DNA of 5,489 nt from Chitinophagaceae bacterium. Lineage in GTDB: Bacteria > Bacteroidota > Bacteroidia > Chitinophagales > Chitinophagaceae. The notes beneath the pieces were generated by a model that had not been told where the DNA came from, made no database searches, and saw only the letters and a list, made by a program, of their open reading frames with translations. The stretch is taken from NCBI GenBank assembly GCA_947459455.1, contig CANHEC010000186.1:1-5489 (forward strand), written 5' to 3'. Made by a program: the position numbers and the translations under genes. Positions within the stretch are counted from its first letter, which is position 1. Every line of letters starts with the position of its first letter. This document shows positions 1 through 5,489 of the stretch, in pieces.

Positions 1-1
1 G

Positions 2-796
2 ACAAAGGAGGTGAAGGAGTTGTGGTCGCTTGGATTGAAAAGTGTACTGCTGTTTATAAAATGCGATGCCGCACTGAAAGACAACAAAGGCGCCGAGGCT
101 CTCAATCCTGATGGGCTGATGCAAAGAGCCATCAAAACAGTGAAGCATGCTTGCCCCGATATGCTGGTGATGACGGACGTTGCATTAGATCCTTACTCTT
201 CGTACGGCCATGATGGCATCGTAGAAAACGGACAGATTGTAAATGATGCAACGGTGGAAGTGCTGGCGCAAATGAGCTTGGGCCATGCAGCAGCTGGTGC
301 CGATTTTGTAGCTCCCAGCGATATGATGGATGGCCGCATAGGCGCTATCCGGCAGGCGCTGGAGCAGCAGGGATTTACCAATACCGGCATCATGGCTTAC
401 AGTGCAAAGTATGCGTCGTGCTTTTACGGCCCCTTTCGTGATGCGCTGGATAGTGCGCCCGGCTTTGGCGACAAAAAAACCTATCAGATGGACTATGCCA
501 ACCGTACCGAAGCGGTGAAGGAAGTATTGGCCGATATCGCCGAGGGTGCTGACATTGTGATGGTGAAGCCAGCGCTCAGTTACCTCGACATTATTCGGGA
601 GGTGAAGAACGTGAGTGACGTGCCGGTGAGTGCCTACAATATCAGCGGCGAGTATGCCATGATAAAAGCGGCTGCCCACATGGGTTGGATCGATGAAAGC
701 CAAGCCATTCTGGAAACCCTCACTTCTATCAAGCGGGCTGGCGCCGATCTGATCGCTACTTATTTCGCAAAAGACGCGGTGCGGTTGTTGGTGTGA
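2..796 (+). CDS. hemB: Porphobilinogen synthase (delta-aminolevulinic acid dehydratase), 5'-truncated by the window edge
   Basis: HemB condenses two 5-aminolevulinate molecules to porphobilinogen in the cytoplasm, the second step shared by all haem-making routes. The frame is open to the left edge, and its first codons (T-K-E-V-K-E-L-W) already match the interior of the family, so GTG at 11 is an internal valine and not the start. About 264 residues are visible; the family is usually about 325, so some 60 N-terminal residues are missing. Counting that valine as 1, the two active-site lysines lie in YSAKYAS (K133) and VMVKPAL (K186, the Schiff-base lysine). The metal segment at 55-69 reads TDVALDPYSSYGHDG: the three zinc cysteines of E. 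coli HemB are replaced by A58, D60 and D68, as in plant and Pseudomonas enzymes. PSDMMDGRIGAIR, FYGPFRDA, SGEYAMIKA and KRAGADLI are further family blocks. E167 in NRTEAVKEV aligns with the allosteric magnesium ligand. It ends with TGA at 794-796 and is followed by hemL on the same strand. The identification is secure; the metal preference is inferred from the motif. Confidence 0.97.
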   Translation, partial: TKEVKELWSLGLKSVLLFIKCDAALKDNKGAEALNPDGLMQRAIKTVKHACPDMLVMTDVALDPYSSYGHDGIVENGQIVNDATVEVLAQMSLGHAAAGADFVAPSDMMDGRIGAIRQALEQQGFTNTGIMAYSAKYASCFYGPFRDALDSAPGFGDKKTYQMDYANRTEAVKEVLADIAEGADIVMVKPALSYLDIIREVKNVSDVPVSAYNISGEYAMIKAAAHMGWIDESQAILETLTSIKRAGADLIATYFAKDAVRLLV

Positions 797-810
797 AAAG
801 TGAAATTTTG

Positions 811-861
811 AAAAGCCGACCACTTTCGAACGTGTTAGCAAAGCTAAAAAGCCACCACTTT
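811..861. repeat. Imperfect direct repeat between hemB and hemL, two copies 36 bp apart
   Basis: AAAAGCCGACCACTTT (811-826) recurs as AAAAGCCACCACTTT (847-861), differing by one inserted G. Each copy can fold into a weak A/T hairpin. The second is better: TAAAAAG (845-851) pairs with CTTTTTA (858-864) around a 6-base loop. The stems are nearly all A-T, so this is not a convincing intrinsic terminator. It could be a protein-binding repeat or a chance remnant in a 190-bp gap that otherwise shows nothing definite. Confidence 0.5.
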
Positions 862-927
862 TTACTTTGACAAGTGCACCTGTGAGGTGACAACTAAAAC
901 TCGAACATCTATGTGGCTTTGCCCTTA

Positions 928-997
928 ATGTTTTCAAGCTTGTTTTTTTCGTTCTCCTTGACCTCGACCTTTTACTATTTGTACTTATGTTTTCAAG
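928..997. repeat. 11-bp direct repeat that duplicates the hemL start sequence
   Basis: ATGTTTTCAAG occurs at 928-938 and again at 987-997, where it forms the first codons of hemL. The copies are 59 bp apart and so out of frame with each other. The flanks are not similar, so this is not a longer tandem duplication. The upstream ATG opens a frame that overlaps hemL and ends at 1158; that frame resembles no protein I know. The repeat is exact, but any function is doubtful. Confidence 0.35.
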
Positions 998-2276
998 AAG
1001 CCAACAACTATTCCACCGGGCACAGCAATCTATCCCCGGCGGGGTCAATTCACCGGTTCGTGCTTTTGGGCAGGTGGGTGGTTCGCCACTATTCATTAAG
1101 CGGGCAGCAGGCGCTTATTTGTACGATGAAGATGGCCATCACTACATCGACTACATAGGCAGCTGGGGTCCCATGATTTTGGGGCATGCTTACGGTCCGG
1201 TGGTAGAGGCCATCCGCGAAAAGGTGTACGACTCTACTTCGTACGGTGCACCTACCGAACTGGAGATAGAGATGGCAGAGCAGATCAAAAGCATGGTGCC
1301 CAATGTAGACCTGGTGCGCATGGTGAGCAGTGGTACCGAAGCCTGCATGAGTGCCATCAGGCTGGCGCGGGGCTATACGGGTCGCAATAAGATCATCAAG
1401 TTTGAAGGCTGCTACCACGGGCACGCCGACAGCTTTTTGGTAAAGGCTGGTAGTGGGGTAGCCACTTATGGTATCCAAACGGTGCCGGGCGTAACGGCGG
1501 GTGTCAGCAACGATACGCTTACTTGTGCTTACAATGATGTAGCAGCAGTGCAGCAGATGGTACAGCAGCATGCGGGTGAAATAGCAGCCATCATTGTAGA
1601 GCCGGTGGCAGGCAATATGGGCTGTGTGCTGCCGCAGCCTGGTTTTTTAGAAGGTCTGCGCCAGTTGTGCGATGCTGAAGGCATTGTTTTCATTTTCGAT
1701 GAAGTAATGACCGGCTTCCGATTGGCGCCGGGCGGGGCGCAGGAAAGGCTGGGTGTGCAGGCCGATTTGATCAGCTTTGGAAAAGTGATTGGCGCCGGCC
1801 TGCCGGTAGGAGCATTTGGTGGCAAGCGGGCCATCATGGAATGCATAGCACCGCTCGGCAAAGTGTACCAGGCCGGTACGCTCAGTGGCAATCCGGTGGC
1901 CATGATAGCAGGCCTCACCCTGCTGCGTGAGCTGCAGGCCAGGCCTGCTGTGTACGAGGAGCTGGAGGCGAAAACCGTTTATCTGCGCAATGGATTGGAT
2001 GCTGCACTGACTGCCGGTGGGCACACGTTTACCATCAATCAGTTGGGCAGCATGATCAGTGTGCATTTCGGCCCACATGCGGTAGTTGATTTTGCCACCG
2101 CCGCCGCCACCGATATCGATCGGTTCAAAGCCTTTTTTCACCACATGCTGCAGCGGGGCATTTACCTGCCGCCCAGTGCTTACGAAAGTTGGTTTTTAAG
2201 CAATGCACTCAGCTATGATGATCTCGACGTAACCATCGCGGCAGCAGCAGCTTTTCCGGTCACTTCCGCTCGATAG
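987..2276 (+). CDS. hemL: Glutamate-1-semialdehyde 2,1-aminomutase
   Basis: HemL is a cytoplasmic PLP enzyme that moves the amino group of glutamate-1-semialdehyde to give 5-aminolevulinate, the last step of the C5 route and the source of HemB's substrate. The 429-residue product has the usual family length (about 425-432). The N-terminus carries the typical IPGGVNSPVRAF (16-27) and YIGSWGPMILGH (56-67), which supports the ATG at 987. SSGTEA (114-119) and YHGHAD (143-148) belong to the cofactor site. The segment KAGSGVATYGIQTVPG (153-168) is the active-site lid region. FDEVMTGFR (237-245) supplies D238, which contacts the PLP pyridine nitrogen. FGKVIGAGLPVGAFGG (264-279) supplies the Schiff-base lysine K266. 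YQAGTLSGNP (294-303) follows. The usual late histidine of ..SxAH.. is leucine here (FLSNALSYDD, 403-412); I take this as a lineage variant. No Shine-Dalgarno sequence precedes the start, as is common in Bacteroidota. It lies 190 bp after hemB on the same strand, so co-transcription is possible but unproven. Confidence 0.98.
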   Translation: MFSRSQQLFHRAQQSIPGGVNSPVRAFGQVGGSPLFIKRAAGAYLYDEDGHHYIDYIGSWGPMILGHAYGPVVEAIREKVYDSTSYGAPTELEIEMAEQIKSMVPNVDLVRMVSSGTEACMSAIRLARGYTGRNKIIKFEGCYHGHADSFLVKAGSGVATYGIQTVPGVTAGVSNDTLTCAYNDVAAVQQMVQQHAGEIAAIIVEPVAGNMGCVLPQPGFLEGLRQLCDAEGIVFIFDEVMTGFRLAPGGAQERLGVQADLISFGKVIGAGLPVGAFGGKRAIMECIAPLGKVYQAGTLSGNPVAMIAGLTLLRELQARPAVYEELEAKTVYLRNGLDAALTAGGHTFTINQLGSMISVHFGPHAVVDFATAAATDIDRFKAFFHHMLQRGIYLPPSAYESWFLSNALSYDDLDVTIAAAAAFPVTSAR

Positions 2277-2342
2277 GGGCAACGGCAATGACCATTTTTG
2301 CGCAGCTGAAGATTTGTTTTACCCAACGTATTGAGAATTTTT

Positions 2343-2360
2343 ACTCAGTACATTGAGTGT
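2343..2360 (+). terminator. Weak candidate terminator hairpin after hemL
   Basis: ACTCA (2343-2347) pairs with TGAGT (2354-2358) around the loop GTACAT, 66 bp past the hemL stop, and is followed by the T-rich GTGTTTCCTTT. The stem has only five firm pairs and the T-tract is interrupted, so this is a weak call. It lies in the 143-bp gap between two convergent genes, where a terminator is expected. I see no better hairpin for either strand in that gap. Confidence 0.25.
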
Positions 2361-2419
2361 TTCCTTTGGCTGCTCATAACGGCCAATTAATCAATGGACT
2401 GGACGCTGTGCACCCACGG

Positions 2420-4663
2420 CTATAACGTGTAGCGCAGGCCCACCAGCAGCCTGATGCCCTGCATGGGCGCATAGTTGTAGGTGGGGTCGAAGGTGAAGCC
2501 GTTAGGGTTGGTGGCCGGATTGGGGGTGCCATCGGCGAGCCAGTAGCGGCCACCGGGGCGGTCAAATGGATCGTCGGGGTGCAAAATGGGGTGACGTGGC
2601 AGAAAGTTCAGCAGGTTTTTGCCAGCCAGGTAGGTTTCCACCCCTTTGCCCCACTTGCGGGTCACCTGCAGGTTCAGCAGGTTGTACCAGGGGCTGTATT
2701 CGGGCCTGAAATCGCCGGGCACCACCGGCAGGCGCATGGGGCCGTTCCAGCGGCCGGTGAGGTCAAGCAGCAGGCTGGCACGGCGCAGCTGGTAGCTCAG
2801 CGAGTAGTTGCCACTCCAGCGGGGGGCGTACACCTGCTGGGTGCGCTGCTCATTTTCTACTACATACACATCCATCCAGGTAATGCCGGCCATGGCCCGC
2901 AGGCCATTTTGCAGCGTCAGGTTCAGCTGCCCGCTCAGGCCCTTGCTGACGGCATAGCCTTCCAGGTTATCATAAATTATTTTTTGGGGGTCAGTATCGT
3001 AGTCCGGTATGATCTTGTTGGAAAACCAGGTGTAAAAAGCCGATGCATCCCAGCCCAGCACGCCGCCGGTGCCCAGGTGCACATCGCCACTGTAGTTCAG
3101 GTTGGCATTCCAGCTGCGTTCGGGCTTCAGGTCGTTTTTTATTACCACTTCTCTGAAGCCGCTCAGGGCGGCATGGTCTTCGGTAAACAGGTTCACAATC
3201 CGAAAGCCATTGCCACCACTCAGGCGCAGGGTGTGGTGGTCGTTGGCCTGCCATTTGATGGCCAGCCGTGGGGCTATCACGCCTCCCTGCAGGTTGGTAT
3301 ACTCGTAGCGTACACCCAGCAGGGTCGTCCATCGGTCGTTCCAGCGCATTTCATCCTGCACATACAGCGCCTTCATGGTTTGGCGGCTGGGCTTGTTGCC
3401 CTCCGGCTTTTGGGTGGCAGGTGTGTTATCATCGTACCACAGGTACCTGAAAGGGATGCCCGCCAGCAATTGGTGCCGGCCAATGCTTTTGCTCCAGCGC
3501 AGCTGCGCAAATGCCGTGTGCTGGTGGCCCTTGTACCAGGTGGGGCCGTAGTAGCTGTCTTGCAAGTGGTAGTTGTAGCTGTACTCCAGCAGCAGGTTCT
3601 TCTGCAGGCCATAGTTGCCTATCAGCTCTGCCCGGCGGGTGTCTATGCTTTCGCCATAAATGCTGTCGCCGCCCAGCCATTTGCGCTGCCACTGAAGTTC
3701 GCCGCCCCAGCGTCGCTCCGTCAGCAGGCGTACGGCTACCGAGGCGGGCAGGTTTTTCCGTCGTTCAAAATCCCATTTATTGAATATCGACAGGCGGTTT
3801 TGCAGGGTAATGTCGGTGAAGTTGTCGCCGTTTACATCCCAGCTGCGGTTGAAGAAAAAGCCGTTGAGCCCCAGCAGGCCGGTGGCCTTGCCTGCCCGTA
3901 GCCGGGCCGATACGTCGGCCGTGGTTTCGCCCATGCTGCTGTGGTTCAGGTCCAGGGCCAGGCGGGGCGCCGTCAGCGGGTCTTTGGTAATGATGTTGAT
4001 AAGGCCGCCCACTGCTTCGCTGCCGTACAGGGTGCTGGCCGGTCCTTTCACTACCTCTATCCGTTTGATCATGCTGGGCGGTATACCACTCAGGCCGTAC
4101 ACGGTGCTCAGGCTGCTCACAATGGGCATGCCATCTATCAGCACCATGGTGTAGGGGCCTTCCATGCCGTTGATGCGGATATCGCCGGTGTTGCACACGT
4201 TGCAGGTCAGCTGCGGCTGTATGCCGTTTACCAGCGTCATGGCTTCAAACAGTGAGGGCGTGGGGTTCTGCTTCAAAAAAGTGGCGCTGTAGCTCTCTAC
4301 CGGTATCGGGCTTTCCAGCCGACGCATGGGGCGCAGGGTGCCGCTCACCACCACATCCTGCAGGGCATTGGCGGCTGCGGCCAGCGTCAGTTGCACCAGG
4401 GTATCGGCTGGCTGCAGCCATTGCTCCATGGGGCGGTGGCCTACCGCACTCACCAGCAGGCGCTGGCGGCCGGCGGGGGGCGTCAGCCGGGCTTCGCCTT
4501 GTGCATTGGTAGGGCTGCGCTGGCTGCCCAGCTGCAGGGTGGCGCCCGCCAGCGGCTGTCCCACACTATCGCTCCACACACGTATTACCACGCCCGTTTG
4601 CTGGGCCATTGCTGCCAGCCCAGCGGCCAGCATCCACACTGCTATCAAGCCTACCCGTTTCAT
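2420..4663 (-). CDS. TonB-dependent outer-membrane receptor with N-terminal carboxypeptidase-regulatory-like domain; probably iron, siderophore or haem uptake
   Basis: This is a 747-residue outer-membrane active transporter driven by TonB-ExbBD. A signal peptide is visible: KR, a hydrophobic stretch, and likely cleavage after AMA at residue 20. Residues about 22-95 form a CarboxypepD_reg-like beta-sandwich (GQPLAGATLQLGS, TNAQGEARL), a common extension in Bacteroidota receptors. A TonB-box-like LQDVVVSGT lies at 101-109. The plug (about 115-230) contains DIRINGMEGPYTMVLIDGMP (161-180), IKRIEVVKGPASTLYGSEAV (199-218) and GGLINIITKDP. The barrel runs to the end, with GFRIVNLFTEDHAAL (486-500) and LKPERSWNANLNYSG (512-526). 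The last strand, GIRLLVGLRYTL, ends in leucine rather than phenylalanine. The only two cysteines in the protein are C154 and C157 in TCNVCN of the plug. The ATG at 4663 is chosen because the signal peptide begins there; no Shine-Dalgarno is seen. The family is certain. Metal or haem cargo is inferred from the plug type and the PchR-like regulator upstream; vitamin or other cargo cannot be excluded. Confidence 0.93.
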   Translation of the reverse strand: MKRVGLIAVWMLAAGLAAMAQQTGVVIRVWSDSVGQPLAGATLQLGSQRSPTNAQGEARLTPPAGRQRLLVSAVGHRPMEQWLQPADTLVQLTLAAAANALQDVVVSGTLRPMRRLESPIPVESYSATFLKQNPTPSLFEAMTLVNGIQPQLTCNVCNTGDIRINGMEGPYTMVLIDGMPIVSSLSTVYGLSGIPPSMIKRIEVVKGPASTLYGSEAVGGLINIITKDPLTAPRLALDLNHSSMGETTADVSARLRAGKATGLLGLNGFFFNRSWDVNGDNFTDITLQNRLSIFNKWDFERRKNLPASVAVRLLTERRWGGELQWQRKWLGGDSIYGESIDTRRAELIGNYGLQKNLLLEYSYNYHLQDSYYGPTWYKGHQHTAFAQLRWSKSIGRHQLLAGIPFRYLWYDDNTPATQKPEGNKPSRQTMKALYVQDEMRWNDRWTTLLGVRYEYTNLQGGVIAPRLAIKWQANDHHTLRLSGGNGFRIVNLFTEDHAALSGFREVVIKNDLKPERSWNANLNYSGDVHLGTGGVLGWDASAFYTWFSNKIIPDYDTDPQKIIYDNLEGYAVSKGLSGQLNLTLQNGLRAMAGITWMDVYVVENEQRTQQVYAPRWSGNYSLSYQLRRASLLLDLTGRWNGPMRLPVVPGDFRPEYSPWYNLLNLQVTRKWGKGVETYLAGKNLLNFLPRHPILHPDDPFDRPGGRYWLADGTPNPATNPNGFTFDPTYNYAPMQGIRLLVGLRYTL

Positions 4664-4670
4664 CGTATTT

Positions 4671-4686
4671 TTTAGACAGGTCTAAA
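4671..4686. promoter_or_regulatory. Perfect 16-bp palindromic operator candidate at the receptor start
   Basis: TTTAGACAGGTCTAAA is TTTAGAC and GTCTAAA around a 2-bp centre. It ends 8 bp before the receptor start codon and lies just downstream of the likely transcription start (about 4693), where a bound dimer would block transcription. Its length and TTTAG outer half-sites resemble operators of the DtxR/IdeR/MntR family of metal-dependent repressors. It could equally serve another dimeric repressor. The palindrome is seen directly; the repressor family is a guess. Confidence 0.6.
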
Positions 4687-4698
4687 CTTTTATTTCGA

Positions 4699-4729
4699 CA
4701 AAAATAAAAACTTGCATCTGCCCGGCAAG
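4699..4729 (-). promoter_or_regulatory. Bacteroidota-type promoter of the TonB-dependent receptor gene
   Basis: Read on the minus strand, TATTTTTG (4706 down to 4699) matches the Bacteroidota -7 element TAnnTTTG exactly. After a 19-bp spacer, CTTG (4729 down to 4726) matches three of four bases of the -33 TTTG. Transcription would begin near 4693, giving a leader of about 30 nt. The spacer and -33 element also hold an inverted repeat, CTTGC (4711-4715) with GCAAG (4725-4729). The imperfect -33 element fits a promoter that needs an activator. Confidence 0.6.
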
Positions 4730-4737
4730 CAATATTA

Positions 4738-4753
4738 TGCAACATAGTTGCAA
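4738..4753. promoter_or_regulatory. Candidate activator site upstream of the receptor promoter
   Basis: TGCAAC (4738-4743) and GTTGCA (4747-4752) form a perfect inverted repeat around ATA. The same stretch can be read as two TGCAA direct repeats 11 bp apart (4738 and 4749), about one helical turn, an arrangement often used by AraC-type activators. Its centre is about 52 bp upstream of the inferred transcription start, just beyond the -33 element, a typical activator position. The encoded AraC-family regulator upstream is the obvious candidate to bind here; this is inference. Confidence 0.45.
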
Positions 4754-4780
4754 AAAGAGATTTAAACCTTGTCAGGCAGC

Positions 4781-4806
4781 AAAAAGCCCGCCGGGTGGGG
4801 CGGGCT
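4781..4806 (-). terminator. Rho-independent terminator of the AraC-family regulator gene
   Basis: On the minus strand, AGCCCGCC pairs perfectly with GGCGGGCT (8 bp, seven of them G-C) around the loop CCACCC. It is followed by a run of T (complement of 4781-4784; one further T lies in the stem), 40 bp past the regulator stop codon. It separates the regulator transcript from the receptor promoter, so the two genes are probably transcribed independently. The plus strand has no T-run after the stem, so it acts in one direction. Confidence 0.9.
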
Positions 4807-4846
4807 CTGTAGGCTTTGTTTTGTTTGAATTGACGGTTGCCGGCGC

Positions 4847-5489
4847 TTAGTTGCGGCTCAGCAGGTCGCAGGGCTTTATACCCGTGTGCTTTTTGAAGGC
4901 CGTACTAAAGTGCGAAATGCTGCTGTAGCCCAGCAGTGCACTCACGTCGGTCACGCTCAGGCCTTTTTCGTACAGCAGGTACTTGGCGTGCTCCATCCGC
5001 TGGTTCTGGTAAAAATCGAAGATGGTGGTGCCAAACATTTCTTTGAAACCCTTTTTCAGGTAGCACTCGTTGGTAGCCACCTTGCGGGCCAGTTCTTTGA
5101 TGGTGATGGGGTCGCCAATGTGCTGTATCAGGATTTCACGGGCTTTGATGATGGCTTCGCGGCCCCGTTCGTCGGCCAAAAACTTGCACTGGTACACCTT
5201 GTCGCGGTCGCCCTCGCCAAACAGGCAGTCCATGCTGTACACCAGCAAAAACTGGATCTGGCTGTTCAGGTAAATGTTTTCCAGCGCCCCCGAGTACTTG
5301 TGGTTGAAAAGGCTGGCCAGTATCACCCGGTTTTTATTGCACAGGGGTATCAGGTGGGTGCTGGTTTGCTCGTGCTGAAAGCTCAGGTACTTTTCGGCAT
5401 CGCTGATGGCCGCCTTGCTGCTGGCAAACTGCTTGAGGTAGGTGCTGCTGAAGCGGAAGCTGTAGATGTCTACCGTTTCTACCGTTTCC
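4847..5489 (-). CDS. AraC-family transcriptional regulator, PchR-like, 5'-truncated by the right window edge
   Basis: The C-terminal 213 residues of a DNA-binding regulator are visible. The frame is open to the window edge (E-T-V-E-T-V-D-I-Y-S-F..), so GTG at 5326-5324 is an internal valine and not the start. The family is usually near 300 residues, so roughly 90-110 N-terminal ones are missing. The AraC-type domain fills the last 100 residues. The first helix-turn-helix is in ITIKELARKVATNECYLKKG, and the second follows LSVTDVSALLGYSSISHFST, ending in the family signature FKKHTGIKP. The linker FNHKYSGALENIYLNSQIQF, and CYLKKGFKEMFGTTIFDF within the domain, are characteristic of the PchR-like branch, whose studied members respond to siderophores and switch on the matching outer-membrane receptor. 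The gene ends with TAA at 4849-4847, a terminator follows, and the next gene on the strand is the TonB-dependent receptor, its likely target. The family is secure; the PchR-like assignment is good; the ligand is unknown. Confidence 0.93.
   Translation of the reverse strand, partial: ETVETVDIYSFRFSSTYLKQFASSKAAISDAEKYLSFQHEQTSTHLIPLCNKNRVILASLFNHKYSGALENIYLNSQIQFLLVYSMDCLFGEGDRDKVYQCKFLADERGREAIIKAREILIQHIGDPITIKELARKVATNECYLKKGFKEMFGTTIFDFYQNQRMEHAKYLLYEKGLSVTDVSALLGYSSISHFSTAFKKHTGIKPCDLLSRN

Noticed and set aside
4..13. AAAGGAGGTG resembling a Shine-Dalgarno sequence next to a GTG start
   Set aside because: The frame is open upstream and the residues match the interior of HemB; Bacteroidota rarely use strong Shine-Dalgarno sites, and a start here would remove about 60 residues of the enzyme.
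845..864. TAAAAAG/CTTTTTA hairpin as the hemB terminator
   Set aside because: Six of the seven stem pairs are A-T and no T-run follows the stem beyond the paired bases, so termination is unlikely.
867..872. TTGACA resembling a sigma-70 -35 box in the hemB-hemL gap
   Set aside because: No TATAAT-like sequence lies 16-18 bp downstream (the bases there are ACAACT), and Bacteroidota use different promoter elements.
185..1096. 303-codon open frame on the minus strand across the hemB end and the hemL start
   Set aside because: It overlaps two well-conserved genes, and its translation resembles no family and has low-complexity K/R/S and H/C stretches.
913..1158. 81-codon plus-strand frame overlapping the hemL start
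   Set aside because: Most of it is hemL read out of frame and the remainder is a T-rich intergenic translation; only its upstream ATG repeat is noted.
2579..3901. 440-codon open frame on the plus strand, opposite the receptor gene
   Set aside because: It is a shadow of the GC-rich receptor gene: its translation is rich in A, V, G and Q with no recognisable domain, while the minus-strand frame encodes a complete conserved receptor.
5324..5326. GTG as the start of the AraC-type regulator
   Set aside because: The same frame continues without a stop to the window edge, and family members carry a further N-terminal domain, so this is an internal valine.

Overview
The window looks like chromosomal DNA from a member of the Bacteroidota, probably close to the Chitinophagaceae. 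Three things point there: a TonB-dependent receptor with a carboxypeptidase-regulatory-like N-terminal extension, a promoter matching the Bacteroidota TAnnTTTG element, and start codons without Shine-Dalgarno sequences. GC is moderate: about 55% in sampled lines of the haem genes, and 53-67% in sampled lines of the receptor gene.

Left half (plus strand): two tetrapyrrole genes. The 3' part of hemB (porphobilinogen synthase) runs in from the left edge and ends at 796. After a 190-bp gap comes a complete hemL (glutamate-1-semialdehyde aminotransferase, 987-2276). HemL makes 5-aminolevulinate by the C5 pathway and HemB condenses two of these into porphobilinogen. The gap holds a short imperfect direct repeat and no promoter I can defend.

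Right half (minus strand): a complete 747-residue TonB-dependent outer-membrane receptor (2420-4663), convergent with hemL. Upstream of it on the same strand is the C-terminal two thirds of an AraC-family regulator of the PchR-like type (4847 to the right edge). A clear Rho-independent terminator separates them. The roughly 115 bp between this terminator and the receptor start contain, in order towards the gene, a TGCAAC/GTTGCA inverted repeat, a Bacteroidota-type promoter, and a perfect 16-bp palindrome (TTTAGACAGGTCTAAA) close to the start codon. The simplest reading is a metal-, siderophore- or haem-uptake receptor, activated by its neighbouring AraC-type regulator and repressed through the palindrome. 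The substrate cannot be read from the sequence.

I found no RNA genes, mobile elements, CRISPR arrays or broken genes. No gap exceeds 200 bp. I see no novel multi-gene system; the receptor control region and the receptor's lone cysteine pair deserve the closest look.
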